Assembly: GCA_035547915.1 (NCBI GenBank)
Contig: DASZTS010000043.1
Coordinates: forward strand, 4,881 to 68,880
Length of the DNA: 64,000 nt
Direction: 5' to 3'
From: DASSFG01 sp035547915
Lineage (GTDB): Bacteria; Planctomycetota; Planctomycetia; Pirellulales; JAICIG01
The notes below the pieces were generated by a model. It saw only the letters and a program-made list of their open reading frames with translations, was not told the DNA's origin and made no database searches. Shown in pieces: positions 14,315 through 23,245 of the stretch (position 1 is the first letter of the stretch; each line of letters begins with the position of its first letter). Made by a program: the position numbers and the translations under genes.

Positions 14315-14668
14315 CTAGCTCGCTGGCAGAAGCTCCAATAGCCGATCAAAGTAGTTCGGTTTAGGAAGGTGATAGTCAATGCCGGCGGCTCTGGAGCGAA
14401 GGAAGTCCTTCTCGGTCTGAAACCCCGAGATGGCGATCAAAAGAAGCTCCTCATCCTGCAATGCATCTCGCAGCAACGGCGCTAGTTGCCAACCGTCCAT
14501 TCCCGGCAAACCGATGTCGAGTAGAACCGCATCGGGGTGAAATTCAGGAGCCGCCGCCAAGGCACTGCATGCGTTGTTGCATACACGCACGGCGTGCCCC
14601 CGCATTTCCAACCTCTTAGCAAGAACGAACGCACAGTCCGCCTCGTCTTCAACAACCAAAAGCCGCAT
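14315..14668 (-). CDS. Stand-alone response regulator receiver 1
   Basis: A 117-residue receiver without an output domain. It begins MRLLVVEDEADCAFVLAKRL at ATG 14668, with GAGGAGGGGG upstream; an upstream frame start at 14689 is less supported. The acidic pair (EDE), phospho-acceptor Asp in AVLLDIGLPGMDGW, Ser in IAISGF and Lys in HLPKP are all present. Convergent with the large kinase, 20 bases apart. Likely a phosphate shuttle or sink for one of the two kinases. Confidence 0.88.
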   Translation of the reverse strand: MRLLVVEDEADCAFVLAKRLEMRGHAVRVCNNACSALAAAPEFHPDAVLLDIGLPGMDGWQLAPLLRDALQDEELLLIAISGFQTEKDFLRSRAAGIDYHLPKPNYFDRLLELLPAS

Positions 14669-14929
14669 CGCCCCCTCCTCGTCCGACAAATGCCGAGCCC
14701 ATTCGGTACCCGCTGGAGTCTTACTCGCACGCAGGATTCCCCACTAGATTTCTATGGGTGCTCGGCCAGGGGAGCAAGTGCGAATGCGTCGGAACCTAGA
14801 CCGGCCTGACCCGAGTCGTTCGGCGAAAACTGATAGTATCGCCGCCGATACCGAGGATGATCCGCCCGTTGTTCGGCCAGATCGTCGATGCGCCCAAGGT
14901 CATCGACCGTCTAGAGGAGCGGCCGCCAA

Positions 14930-15370
14930 TCAGCGATTCCGAGCAACCGTCGAATCCCCTAGGACCTCTTCAATGGCAGCCTGAAGCTGTCGCACGCTGA
15001 CGGGCTTGACGAGATGGTGTGAAAAGTGGCACCCCTGAGCACGATCCTGGACCAGATACGGATCGAGGGCACTGCAAACAATCACTGGCACGACCTCGAA
15101 TCCATTGGTCTGCCGAATTTGCCGGCAGGTCTCAAACCCGTCCTGAACGGGCATGCTCAGGTCGAGCAAAATCAGATCCGGTCGAAATTCAGTTAGCGAT
15201 TCGAGGCAATCGCCTCCCGAACAGCAAGCGTGCGCTTGGTGCCCCAGGCTTTGCAGCATGATCGCTATGCAGCCTGCAACCTCGTCATTGTCGTCCACGA
15301 CCATAACACGGAGACTTGTCCTACTTGCCGGTCGCTCCCCCAGTCGGTTCGGCACAAGCGACATGTCCAT
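14930..15370 (-). CDS. Stand-alone response regulator receiver 2
   Basis: A 146-residue receiver: LRVMVVDDNDEVAGCIAIML, Asp in LILLDLSMPVQDGF, then VPVIVCSALD and Lys in HHLVKPVSV. No output domain; the C-terminal dozen residues are a short tail. About 240 bases separate it from the upstream hybrid kinase on the same strand, so separate transcription is possible. Similar in design to the receivers at 14.3 and 19.3 kb. Confidence 0.9.
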   Translation of the reverse strand: MDMSLVPNRLGERPASRTSLRVMVVDDNDEVAGCIAIMLQSLGHQAHACCSGGDCLESLTEFRPDLILLDLSMPVQDGFETCRQIRQTNGFEVVPVIVCSALDPYLVQDRAQGCHFSHHLVKPVSVRQLQAAIEEVLGDSTVARNR

Positions 15371-15609
15371 CCCCTCTCAGAAACGTTCTAGCCCGCCTCA
15401 TTCTCCAGGATGCTCGACACGTTGCACCCTCTGTGCCGCCAGAAAAAAAGCCGATTGTGGGTGAAGAAATAAGAACGGAGGAGAGACCGGTACAGGTGGA
15501 CGTGGTGGCTTCATCGCCTAACACCTGCCACAAACGATTCCTCTGGCCGCTAGTGCGAATCAGATCGACACAGCCGAATCGCTGCTGTATGCCTACGGTG
15601 CGGGCCATT

Positions 15610-18600
15610 TCATCGGGAGAGCAGGCCAGAAAGCAGCTTCTCCAGGGCAGCGAGTTCGACCGGTTTTACAAGGTGGAAGTTGAACCCCGCCTCCTTCGAC
15701 CGCCGTTTGTCATCCTCCTGGCCCCAACCAGTGACTGCGATCAGCAGCATGTCTCGTCCCCATGCTTCTTCTCGAATGCGCCGTGCTGCCTCGTATCCGT
15801 TCAGCTTTGGCAACCCTATGTCCATTAGCACCACGTCTGGACCAAAAACCTCCGCCGTCCGCACGGCGTCCAGTCCATCGTGAGCCGTGCGAACCTCGTT
15901 GCCCATCAGTTGCAGCATCATGCCTAGGCTGATGGCCGAGTCCCGGTTGTCGTCCACAACTAGGATGCGGCGGTGGGAGGAGGGAGTGCTTTTGTCAGCC
16001 GTCTTGTCCTCAGAGGGTGCGCCTGTTAGCACGGCCGGTAGTCGCACAATGAACTCACTTCCCTTGCCATATCCCTCGCTACGGGCTTCAATCGAGCCGC
16101 CATGCATCTCGATCAGCCGCCTCACCAGCGTGAGTCCAATTCCCAGACCACCCTGGGACTTCTCCAGCGTGCGATCCACTTGCGTAAACAACTCGAACAC
16201 TTTGGCCAACATTTCTTTGGGGATGCCCAGCCCGGTGTCTCGTACTGAGAGGACCGCATCGCTCCCCTGACGCTCGGCGGTCAACCAAATCTCTCCGCCT
16301 TGCTCCGTGTACTTGGCGGCATTGTTAAGCAGGTTAGAGAAGACCTGGGCCAGCCGCACCGGGTCGCCGTCCACGAAAAGCGGTTGCTGCGGCATCGTGA
16401 TCGTCAGGTGGTGACTCGCCGCTTCGATCAGCGGGCGGCTCGTCTCCACGGCCGTCCGAACGACCGCCAGCAGATCGACCCTCTGCTTGCGCAATTCTAG
16501 CTTGCCACGGGTGATGCGGGACACGTCCAGCAAATCGTCCACGAGCCGGACCATGTGCCGCATTTGCCGCTCCATCATCTCTCGTGCCTGGCCAACCGCC
16601 TTAGTATCGTTGCCAGCCAGTTGAATAACCTGGAGGGCGTTCCGCATCGGAGCCAGCGGGTTGCGGAGTTCATGGGCCAACGTCGCCAGGAACTCGTCCT
16701 TGCGGTGGTCGGCCTCCCGAAGTGCCGCCTCGGCTTGCCGCCGCTCGACAGCAACTCCCGCTGTCCGAGTTAAGATGTCCACGAGACGCACTTCCTCCGA
16801 CGAGGGGCGGTGTGGCGTGTCATAGTAGACGGCGAAAGTACCCAGCACTCTATCCTGCGAAGAGAAGATCGGTGTAGACCAGCAAGCTTGCAGCCCGTGG
16901 CTCAACGCCAGATCACGGAAGTCTGCCCACAACGGATCGGTGGCGATATCCGAAACAATGACCGGCTCACCTCTGTACGCCGCCGTCCCGCATGAGCCAA
17001 CCCCAGGCCCAATGCGGATTCCGTCCACAGCCCTGGCATAGTCGGCGGGTGCCCGCCGGCCGGCGACCGAGCGCAGGCGGTGGCCGTCTTCATCCACGAG
17101 CAGAATCGTGGTAATGAGTTTGTCCTGACTCTGGCTTTCCATGATTTCGCACAGTCGATCCAACACGTCAGGCAGCGGTGCACCCTCGACGAGAAGTTCC
17201 AGGACGTGCTTCTGACCGGTCTGGACCACTTCGCTGCGTTTGCGCTCGCTGATGTCTCGAAAAACCAGCACACTGCCAATCACGTTTCCCTCCGTATCCC
17301 GGATGGGAGCAGCGGAATCGTCAATCGGGCGCTCGGTACCGTCCTTGGAAATCAGAACGGTGTGATTGGCCAGGCCGACGATTTTGCCCTCTCGCAGCGC
17401 CCGCACTGCTGGATTGTCGACCGGTTGTCGAGTTTTCTCGTTGACGATGCAAAACACCTCCGTCAGGCTGTGACCAACCGCTTCGTCGCTTGTCCAGCCG
17501 ACAAGCTCTTCAGCCACCCGATTGAGAAACTCCACCCGCCCCTCGTCATCAGTGCTGATCACAGCATCTCCGATGCTTGTCAGGGTGACCTGCAAGCGTT
17601 CTCGCTGTTCCTGAATGAGTTGAGCGTTTTCTTCAGCGACTCGTCGGGCCGTGCTTTCCTCCACGAGAAGGCGGGCGTTCTCTTCGGCATTTTTCCGTTC
17701 ACTCATGTCCCGTGTGATCTTCGAAAAGCCACGCAGGTTACCGTGCTCGTCCCGCAGGGCCGTGATGACGACGTTGGCCCAAAACTGGGAACCGTCCTTG
17801 CGAACCCGCCAGCCCTCGTCCTCGAACCTGCCTTCGGCAGCAGCGACCTGAAGTTCGTGGGCGGGCCAGCCTCGGTCAAGAGCCTCTTGAGGATAGAAAC
17901 GGGAAAAGTGCTGGCCGATAATCTCGTCTGCCTTGTACCCTTTGATCCGCTCGGCCCCATTGTTCCAGGACGCAATGTTTCCCTGCGGGTCGAGCAAGAA
18001 AATGGCATAGTCCTTGGTGCCCTGGACCAGCAGTCGAAGCTGTTCTTCGCTTCTTCGTAAAGACTCCTCGACTTTTTTTCGTTCCGTTAGGTCACGAGTG
18101 ACCTTCGAAAAGCCACGCAGGTTGCCGTGCTCGTCTCGCAAGGCCGTGATGACCACGTTGGCCCAAAACTGCGACCCATCCTTGCGGACACGCCAGCCCT
18201 CATCCTCGAACCTGCCCTCCGCAGTGGCGACCTGGAGTTCATGGGCCGGCCATCCTCGGTCAAGAGCTTCTTGCGGATAGAATCGGGAGAAGTGCTGGCC
18301 GATGATCTCGTCCGCCTTGTACCCCTTGATCCGCTCGGCTCCGGCGTTCCAGCTAACAACTCGTCCGTTGGGGTCGAGCATGAAGATGGCATAGTCCCTC
18401 GTGCTCTGGACCAGGAGACGAAGCTGATCGGCCTCGTGCCTAGCTCTCTGCTTCTCGTTAAAGAGGTCGACGAATCCACGCACCTTGGTCTGGACGATGA
18501 TTGGCACGAGCGGTTTCACGAAGAAATCGACCGCTCCCAAGGCATAGCCGTTTTCAATCTGTGTCCGGTCGGGATCATCGGCCGTCAAGAACAGGATAGG

Positions 18601-18882
18601 CGTGTGTCGGGAGCGGCCGTCAGCCCGAATAAGCCTCGCCGTCTCGAATCCGCTGAGGCCGGGCATTCGCACGTCCAGCAGAATGCAAGCGAATTCCCGC
18701 CCCTTCAACTGCTCCAGCGCTTCCTCTCCCGAACGGGCTTCAACAAGGTCGTAGTCGGAAGACTCAAGAATCGCCCGCAAGACGACGAGGTTTGCTGGAA
18801 TATCGTCCACCAGCAAGACGCTGGTCCTTGGAGTGGATGGTTGGTTACTCGTTATGCCACGAGGTGATTCTTGGTCCGCCAT
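15610..18882 (-). CDS. Hybrid histidine kinase with receivers at both ends and duplicated PAS
   Basis: A 1090-residue soluble sensor starting at ATG 18882. Order: receiver (SVLLVDDIPANLVVLRAIL, Asp in CILLDVRMPGLSG), PAS-1 (~155-275), PAS-2 (~283-403) nearly identical to PAS-1, a coiled linker, PAS-3 (~430-550), GAF (~560-720), kinase core (His in LAHELRNPLAP ~740, GGLGIGLTLVRRL) and a C-terminal receiver (RILVVDDNRDS, Asp in VLMDIGLPKLNG). The kinase and last receiver resemble those at the end of the 9.9-14.3 kb kinase, so the two genes share a recent ancestor. The receiver-first design suggests it is itself controlled by another kinase. Confidence 0.92.
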   Translation of the reverse strand: MADQESPRGITSNQPSTPRTSVLLVDDIPANLVVLRAILESSDYDLVEARSGEEALEQLKGREFACILLDVRMPGLSGFETARLIRADGRSRHTPILFLTADDPDRTQIENGYALGAVDFFVKPLVPIIVQTKVRGFVDLFNEKQRARHEADQLRLLVQSTRDYAIFMLDPNGRVVSWNAGAERIKGYKADEIIGQHFSRFYPQEALDRGWPAHELQVATAEGRFEDEGWRVRKDGSQFWANVVITALRDEHGNLRGFSKVTRDLTERKKVEESLRRSEEQLRLLVQGTKDYAIFLLDPQGNIASWNNGAERIKGYKADEIIGQHFSRFYPQEALDRGWPAHELQVAAAEGRFEDEGWRVRKDGSQFWANVVITALRDEHGNLRGFSKITRDMSERKNAEENARLLVEESTARRVAEENAQLIQEQRERLQVTLTSIGDAVISTDDEGRVEFLNRVAEELVGWTSDEAVGHSLTEVFCIVNEKTRQPVDNPAVRALREGKIVGLANHTVLISKDGTERPIDDSAAPIRDTEGNVIGSVLVFRDISERKRSEVVQTGQKHVLELLVEGAPLPDVLDRLCEIMESQSQDKLITTILLVDEDGHRLRSVAGRRAPADYARAVDGIRIGPGVGSCGTAAYRGEPVIVSDIATDPLWADFRDLALSHGLQACWSTPIFSSQDRVLGTFAVYYDTPHRPSSEEVRLVDILTRTAGVAVERRQAEAALREADHRKDEFLATLAHELRNPLAPMRNALQVIQLAGNDTKAVGQAREMMERQMRHMVRLVDDLLDVSRITRGKLELRKQRVDLLAVVRTAVETSRPLIEAASHHLTITMPQQPLFVDGDPVRLAQVFSNLLNNAAKYTEQGGEIWLTAERQGSDAVLSVRDTGLGIPKEMLAKVFELFTQVDRTLEKSQGGLGIGLTLVRRLIEMHGGSIEARSEGYGKGSEFIVRLPAVLTGAPSEDKTADKSTPSSHRRILVVDDNRDSAISLGMMLQLMGNEVRTAHDGLDAVRTAEVFGPDVVLMDIGLPKLNGYEAARRIREEAWGRDMLLIAVTGWGQEDDKRRSKEAGFNFHLVKPVELAALEKLLSGLLSR

Positions 18883-19338
18883 CGTCAAATATTCGAATAG
18901 GATGCAAGTCTAAAAATCGCCCTTTCACCGATGCAGGGAGGAGTTACTCGGATCGTTCCTCTTGATCTTTCACCGAAGACGAGTTCGTCGGCTCGATGAG
19001 AGCCGGAGTCGGTCGTCGCCGTCCCATAGTTGGTCAAAAGGTCATCGAAGATGATGACCGTAGCGAGAGACCTACCCCAATAGTCGTCGGAGAGTGTTCC
19101 ACCAACCACGTGGGTGGTCAACCGGACCAGTGGCCCCAACGAGAGCGGCTTCCGGCACAATGCAAGGAGAGAAATGGCGGTGTGTGGCACCAATTCTAGT
19201 CGAAGGCCAGAATTATGGCCACAACTCGACATCGGATCGAGCCCGACCCGACCCTGATTGATCCTCACGTTTCGCTAGTCGGGCGAAGAGCTTAGTTGCG
19301 CCAATCGGACATTGATTCGTTGATGACGCCAATGGCGA
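18883..19338. other. Intergenic, nothing recognised
   Basis: About 450 bases between two minus-strand signalling genes. A minus-strand open frame here has no protein-like features. I see no repeat or clear regulatory site. Confidence 0.4.
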
Positions 19339-19752
19339 CTAGACGCCACCGCTCAAAGCTGTTCCGCCATCGGACGCTCGTTCGATGAGCCGCTTCAAGT
19401 CGGCAGGCGGGTATGGCTTCAACAGCACTTCGTCAAAACCCGCATCGAATGCCTTTCGACGATGAGCCTCGTCGCCAAATCCCGTCACGGCGATCATGGG
19501 CGTGCTGACGAACTGCTTCGCTCGTCTTAATTGCCGAACGAGGTCGTAGCCGTCAACTTTCGGCATAGCCAAGTCAATCAGCATCAGGTGAGGGGAAAAA
19601 CCGGCAGCCTGTTCAAGAACCGCTACGGCGTTCAGGACCCACAAAACCTCGTGTCCCCACAGACGGAGCAGCATGGCGATGCTCTCGGCCGTGTCTTGGT
19701 GGTCGTCAACAGCCAAAATACGCAAACGATGCGGTGAGCTACTGGATTCCAT
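19339..19752 (-). CDS. Stand-alone response regulator receiver 3
   Basis: A 137-residue receiver: LRILAVDDHQDTAESIAMLL, Asp in LMLIDLAMPKVDGYDL, Thr/Ser in MIAVTGFGD and Lys in VLLKPYPP, then a short helix (LKRLIERAS). No output domain. With the receivers at 14.3 and 14.9 kb it makes three orphan receivers around two hybrid kinases. Confidence 0.9.
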   Translation of the reverse strand: MESSSSPHRLRILAVDDHQDTAESIAMLLRLWGHEVLWVLNAVAVLEQAAGFSPHLMLIDLAMPKVDGYDLVRQLRRAKQFVSTPMIAVTGFGDEAHRRKAFDAGFDEVLLKPYPPADLKRLIERASDGGTALSGGV

Positions 19753-19961
19753 TGTTGTCCGGCAAAGCCATTACCAAACAAGAATGCAAAATCAAGCGAA
19801 ACGTTCGGTCCCGCCCACGGCGAGCATTCAATTTAGCTGCCAAAATGGCGGATCTCATCCACGAAAAGTTCGCAAGGCAAGGTCCGTGCCACTCACCGGC
19901 GAAAACGCAACCTTCAGGAGGGCGACCAGCATTAGGGGTGCTCTTTGGCTGGCGTGTTAGA

Positions 19962-20311
19962 ATGAGCGTCATGGACGAGAACCCGTATCGAGCGCCGCTC
20001 GAAGCATCCAGCGCATTACCCGAACGAACCAATTGGCCTGCAACGCTTCGCCAATGGGCTATCGGACCAAGGTCGCCATTTGCCTGGTTCGCCGTCGTAG
20101 GCGGTCTTGCAATGCTCGTCGCCGCCTTGGTTGTCTGAGACGGAGGCTTCGAACCCCAGTGGTCATTCTGCTTGCGGTTTTGATTCCACCCGTCATTGTG
20201 TGGTGCGGTTATGTGGCAGTGCGGCGTCAAGCCAGCCTGACATCAGTTTTTATGCTGCTCGGTGCGGAGTGTAGCTTGCTCGCCTTTCTTCTGGCGATCT
20301 TCGGTCGGTAA
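19962..20311 (+). pseudogene. Small membrane protein, apparently frameshifted
   Basis: The first frame (ATG 19962, MSVMDENPYRAPLEASSALP) ends at TGA 20136-20138 after one membrane helix (FAWFAVVGGLAMLVAALVV). A second frame, overlapping and shifted by one base, continues with two further helices (VVILLAVLIPPVIVWCGYVAV and SVFMLLGAECSLLAFLLAIF) to 20311. The MDENPYRAP opening is typical of small planctomycete membrane proteins with three or more helices. The simplest reading is one gene broken by a frameshift near 20130; two overlapping genes are possible, since GTG 20159 has GGAG upstream. Confidence 0.5.
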
Positions 20312-20613
20312 GGTGGTTGCCTCAGAATCAGCACGTCGACTGAAAGCCCGGCCGGCGGCATCTCTTGAATCCTTGCCGTTATGACACGGGCGGAGGTCAT
20401 TCCGACCGATCTTCTCCAGGAATTCCTTGTCGGCGGGGACCTGGGCGCCTCCTTTGACTTAGGTCTCAGAGGGGAACGCCGCCGGCGGTGCTCACCGACT
20501 CGAAAAATGGCCGGTCGTCAAGGTTGGCCGAGACGACGTTTCGAGGACCATAGCGGCTCAGGACGAATGATCCGAGAAAAGCCGCCAGGTTCTTGGGGCG
20601 ATGGCGTCTCTCT
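20312..20613. other. Intergenic, nothing recognised
   Basis: About 300 bases between a broken membrane-protein gene and the end of the recombinase gene. No credible frame, repeat or terminator was seen. Confidence 0.35.
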
Positions 20614-22434
20614 TCATCGCCTCGACAGGTGATGCTCTTTCATTTTGCGACGGACGGTGGACGACGAGACATCCAATTGCTGGGCAAGCCGTCCGACATC
20701 GTGTTCGCCTTGTCCCCACAGCGCCCTCAACCGTTCGGCGACGGGATCGAAAACCGCAAGCACGTCAGGCACGGCATCGAACATAGGTTGCAGATGAATT
20801 CGATATTGGCGTTGTGCTTCGAAAAGCGCCTTCCACGGTCGGTTGGAATAGTGTTTGTAAAGGAGTCGATCTCCCTTGTGAGGAATGCCGTGTGCCAAGG
20901 CAGTGCTGGCGACGACCGGATCGACTTGCTCACTGCCAAGCCAGTCCGATAGTTGATCCCTTAGTGTTCCGAAGGGCAAATCCGGCACTGCCTCGTCGCC
21001 TTCGATTTTCTTTAGTCGGTCTAGCAAACGCCGCCACTCGTTGGCGAAGCCGGTCTGGCCATTGCGACTTTCGTCTCGATACAGCGGCGTGCCCTCCTTC
21101 GTAATCATCAGCCGCTTAGATTCCTTCGGCGGCCGTCGCAGCCAACGACGACATTCTCCTTTCCACCAGTTGACTAGCGTCACCGTCTCCGGCCACAGCA
21201 ACCACCACCCCAAAACACCGCTCTTCGGACGGATGAAGCCGCACCAACTATCGTCGCCTGAACTGTCGATCTGAAATCCCTCTTTCTTCCACGGGTGTGG
21301 TTGGTTGAGGAACAGATCCTCCCAGGCAACTCGGCCGACCTCCGCCGCACCGTGGGCACAGTTGAGGCACCATAAGAACCGAAGTCGCTCTGAGGGGAGC
21401 GCATGCTTGAAAAGAAGAGCCAGGTGATCGACAGAGAACGTCTTAACCTGCATTTCAACGACAGCGGTGCGATCTGTCGGCAAGTCCTTAATCGACCGTG
21501 CGACGTATTCGAAGTCTTCAGGCTTGCGCCAATCGAAGACTCGGCAAACATGTAGCCAATTGAAGAAGCGGTCGAGTTCGCCGATATAATTGCCACAAGT
21601 CTTCTTGGACAGTCGAGCTTTCGGTTTTGTCTTGCTCCTGGGATCTTCTGGACGACCACGCCAGTAGTCAAAAACTTGTTGGCAGCGGGGCAAGTCCAGT
21701 TGAGCGAGCGGCACGTCTGCCATGCGTTCCTGGAACGCTTTGATCAGGCCAAGCATGTGGTGGCCACTGCCGTCGAAAACACCGGTCTGCTCATCGGTGA
21801 AATCAGCCCGCCGCTTTTTCTCGTAAGCTCGCAGGGCCTCGTGAAATGTGCCCGTGATGATCGGTTTTGCAGGATCGGGTGGCACATCATCCTTGACCCT
21901 AGCGAGCCGATCCAGCGACGTGCGGGCGATCCGTTCACGAATCGAAACAATCCTCTCCGCATGACGAACGGGTAGCCGCCAGTTCGCGGACGGAAAGAGG
22001 TCCGAGAGCACTTCGTGAATGATGTCCGCCTGCCTCGACGAAACCTCCTCGGGCGTCAGTGGCAAATCGCAGGTGCAATCGTCTTCCAGGTAGGCGTGAA
22101 CGACGGATTGAAGACGCTCGTCCAGGACGCCGTCAGGATCGAAGCTCGTGATGATGTCGTCGGTCGAAGGTAGTGGAACTCGCTGCTCGCCTCGCCGGAC
22201 GTGCTCGGTAGCCCAGATGGCGATGTCGGTCCACACAAGCCTCTTCCCGAACCGCTCACAGAAAGCTTGGTTGTCGCTCCAAATCTCCTCGATGTGAAGG
22301 AAGCGTTGATCCGCCTCCCTGGCTTCGACGCCCACGGGGAGACGGAAGCGTTCCCCGGCGATCAATCGCCGTAGTCCTTTGCCATCATCGGTTCGCCGCC
22401 GATGGCGGCGGACAATGCGTGCTCCTGCGGTCAC
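20614..22434 (-). CDS. Large divergent tyrosine-recombinase-like integrase of the ssrA island
   Basis: A 606-residue protein next to the tmRNA 3' end. An N-terminal charged region precedes a SAM-like core-binding segment (LSKKTCGNYIGELDRFFNWL ~300) and a C-terminal catalytic-like region. The first catalytic Arg is not in its usual context (CAHGAAEVGRVAWEDL replaces G-x-R-x-x-E), and the His-x-x-Arg box reads GTLRDQ (Arg kept, His lost). LAHGIPHKGDRLLYKHYSN keeps a His and candidate Tyr nucleophile. The end (VGRLAQQLDVSSSTVRRKMKEH) is a helix-turn-helix. Position beside an att-type site supports an integrase role; changed residues mean it is a divergent subfamily or partly inactive. Confidence 0.75.
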   Translation of the reverse strand: MTAGARIVRRHRRRTDDGKGLRRLIAGERFRLPVGVEAREADQRFLHIEEIWSDNQAFCERFGKRLVWTDIAIWATEHVRRGEQRVPLPSTDDIITSFDPDGVLDERLQSVVHAYLEDDCTCDLPLTPEEVSSRQADIIHEVLSDLFPSANWRLPVRHAERIVSIRERIARTSLDRLARVKDDVPPDPAKPIITGTFHEALRAYEKKRRADFTDEQTGVFDGSGHHMLGLIKAFQERMADVPLAQLDLPRCQQVFDYWRGRPEDPRSKTKPKARLSKKTCGNYIGELDRFFNWLHVCRVFDWRKPEDFEYVARSIKDLPTDRTAVVEMQVKTFSVDHLALLFKHALPSERLRFLWCLNCAHGAAEVGRVAWEDLFLNQPHPWKKEGFQIDSSGDDSWCGFIRPKSGVLGWWLLWPETVTLVNWWKGECRRWLRRPPKESKRLMITKEGTPLYRDESRNGQTGFANEWRRLLDRLKKIEGDEAVPDLPFGTLRDQLSDWLGSEQVDPVVASTALAHGIPHKGDRLLYKHYSNRPWKALFEAQRQYRIHLQPMFDAVPDVLAVFDPVAERLRALWGQGEHDVGRLAQQLDVSSSTVRRKMKEHHLSRR

Positions 22435-22482
22435 AGTCCGACTCCCTCGACATGGTCCCCAAACCGACCCTGAAGAGGTCGA

Positions 22483-22617
22483 AATTGGCCACCATTTCTT
22501 CTCTAATTGGCCACTTAATTGGCCACCAGGGTGCGTTTCCTAAACCCTAGCAGGTTAAGGGATTTTGCGGAAGCGCAAGAGAAAGGCCAACTTGCGGTTG
22601 ATCCGCAAATTGGCCAC
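22483..22617. repeat. Four AATTGGCCAC direct repeats between integrase and ssrA
   Basis: AATTGGCCAC occurs at 22483-22492, 22505-22514, 22517-22526 and 22608-22617, all on the same strand; the last ends 3 bases before the tmRNA 3' end. Spacing and position fit integrase arm-type sites, with the core at the ssrA 3' end. A hairpin TTGCGG-TTGAT-CCGCAA lies at 22592-22608. Confidence 0.65.
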
Positions 22618-22619
22618 AG

Positions 22620-22982
22620 TGGAGGCGGCGGGAATCGAACCCGCGTCCCGAAACATTTCCACGCCAGCTTCTACGTGCGTAGTCGAACTATTTCCGCGTT
22701 TCGCCCGCCAACCCCCGGTCGACAGGGTGCCGGGCAGGCAAGTCGGGCACGGTTTTTAGCCCCGGGCGTACCCAACGTTGACCCGGGGCGATTCGGAATT
22801 AGTGACTGACTTTTGGGCCTCTCCGACGAAGGCCCGCAGCCAGGGTTGCCTTTAGTTAGGCAGCCAAAGCGTAGCTATCTTCGGCAATTGAAGATATTTG
22901 GTCAGCTTTTAACGTGGCCAACTGACCAACCACGGCACGCCACTTGCGCTTCAAGCTGTCCGGTCGAAGCCAGTTCGCCCCC
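22620..22982 (-). ncRNA. ssrA: tmRNA (transfer-messenger RNA)
   Basis: Rescues stalled ribosomes with SmpB and tags their products for proteolysis. The 5' end GGGGGCGAACTGGCTTCGAC at 22982 is the standard tmRNA start. It pairs through GGGGGCG with CGCCTCC at the 3' end, where GGTTCGATTCCCGCCG forms the tRNA-like T arm. The encoded tag runs from 22906 to the TAA at 22856: ADQISSIAEDSYALAA, ending in the usual YALAA degron. CCA is not encoded. Its 3' end is the insertion site of the island to the left. Confidence 0.95.
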
Positions 22983-23245
22983 GGAAGGTCTTGGAGTGCC
23001 GAGAAACCGATCGCATGACGTTCTTGCCCAAACGCCCTGGGACGTATCCCGTGGGGCCTCTCGGTGACATTTCAAACTTCTACCGCAATTATACCTCTTC
23101 CAGCAAGGCCGGCGGCCCATTTCCGCTGCCCCCCGAGGCTGGAGTTGCGCGTGGGGCGGAACTAAACTATGCGTCTCGAAACGGGGGCCTCGAACGGGCC
23201 TTCTCGACCTAGCCTGGAACACATCGAACGCCGGATACGCCGACC

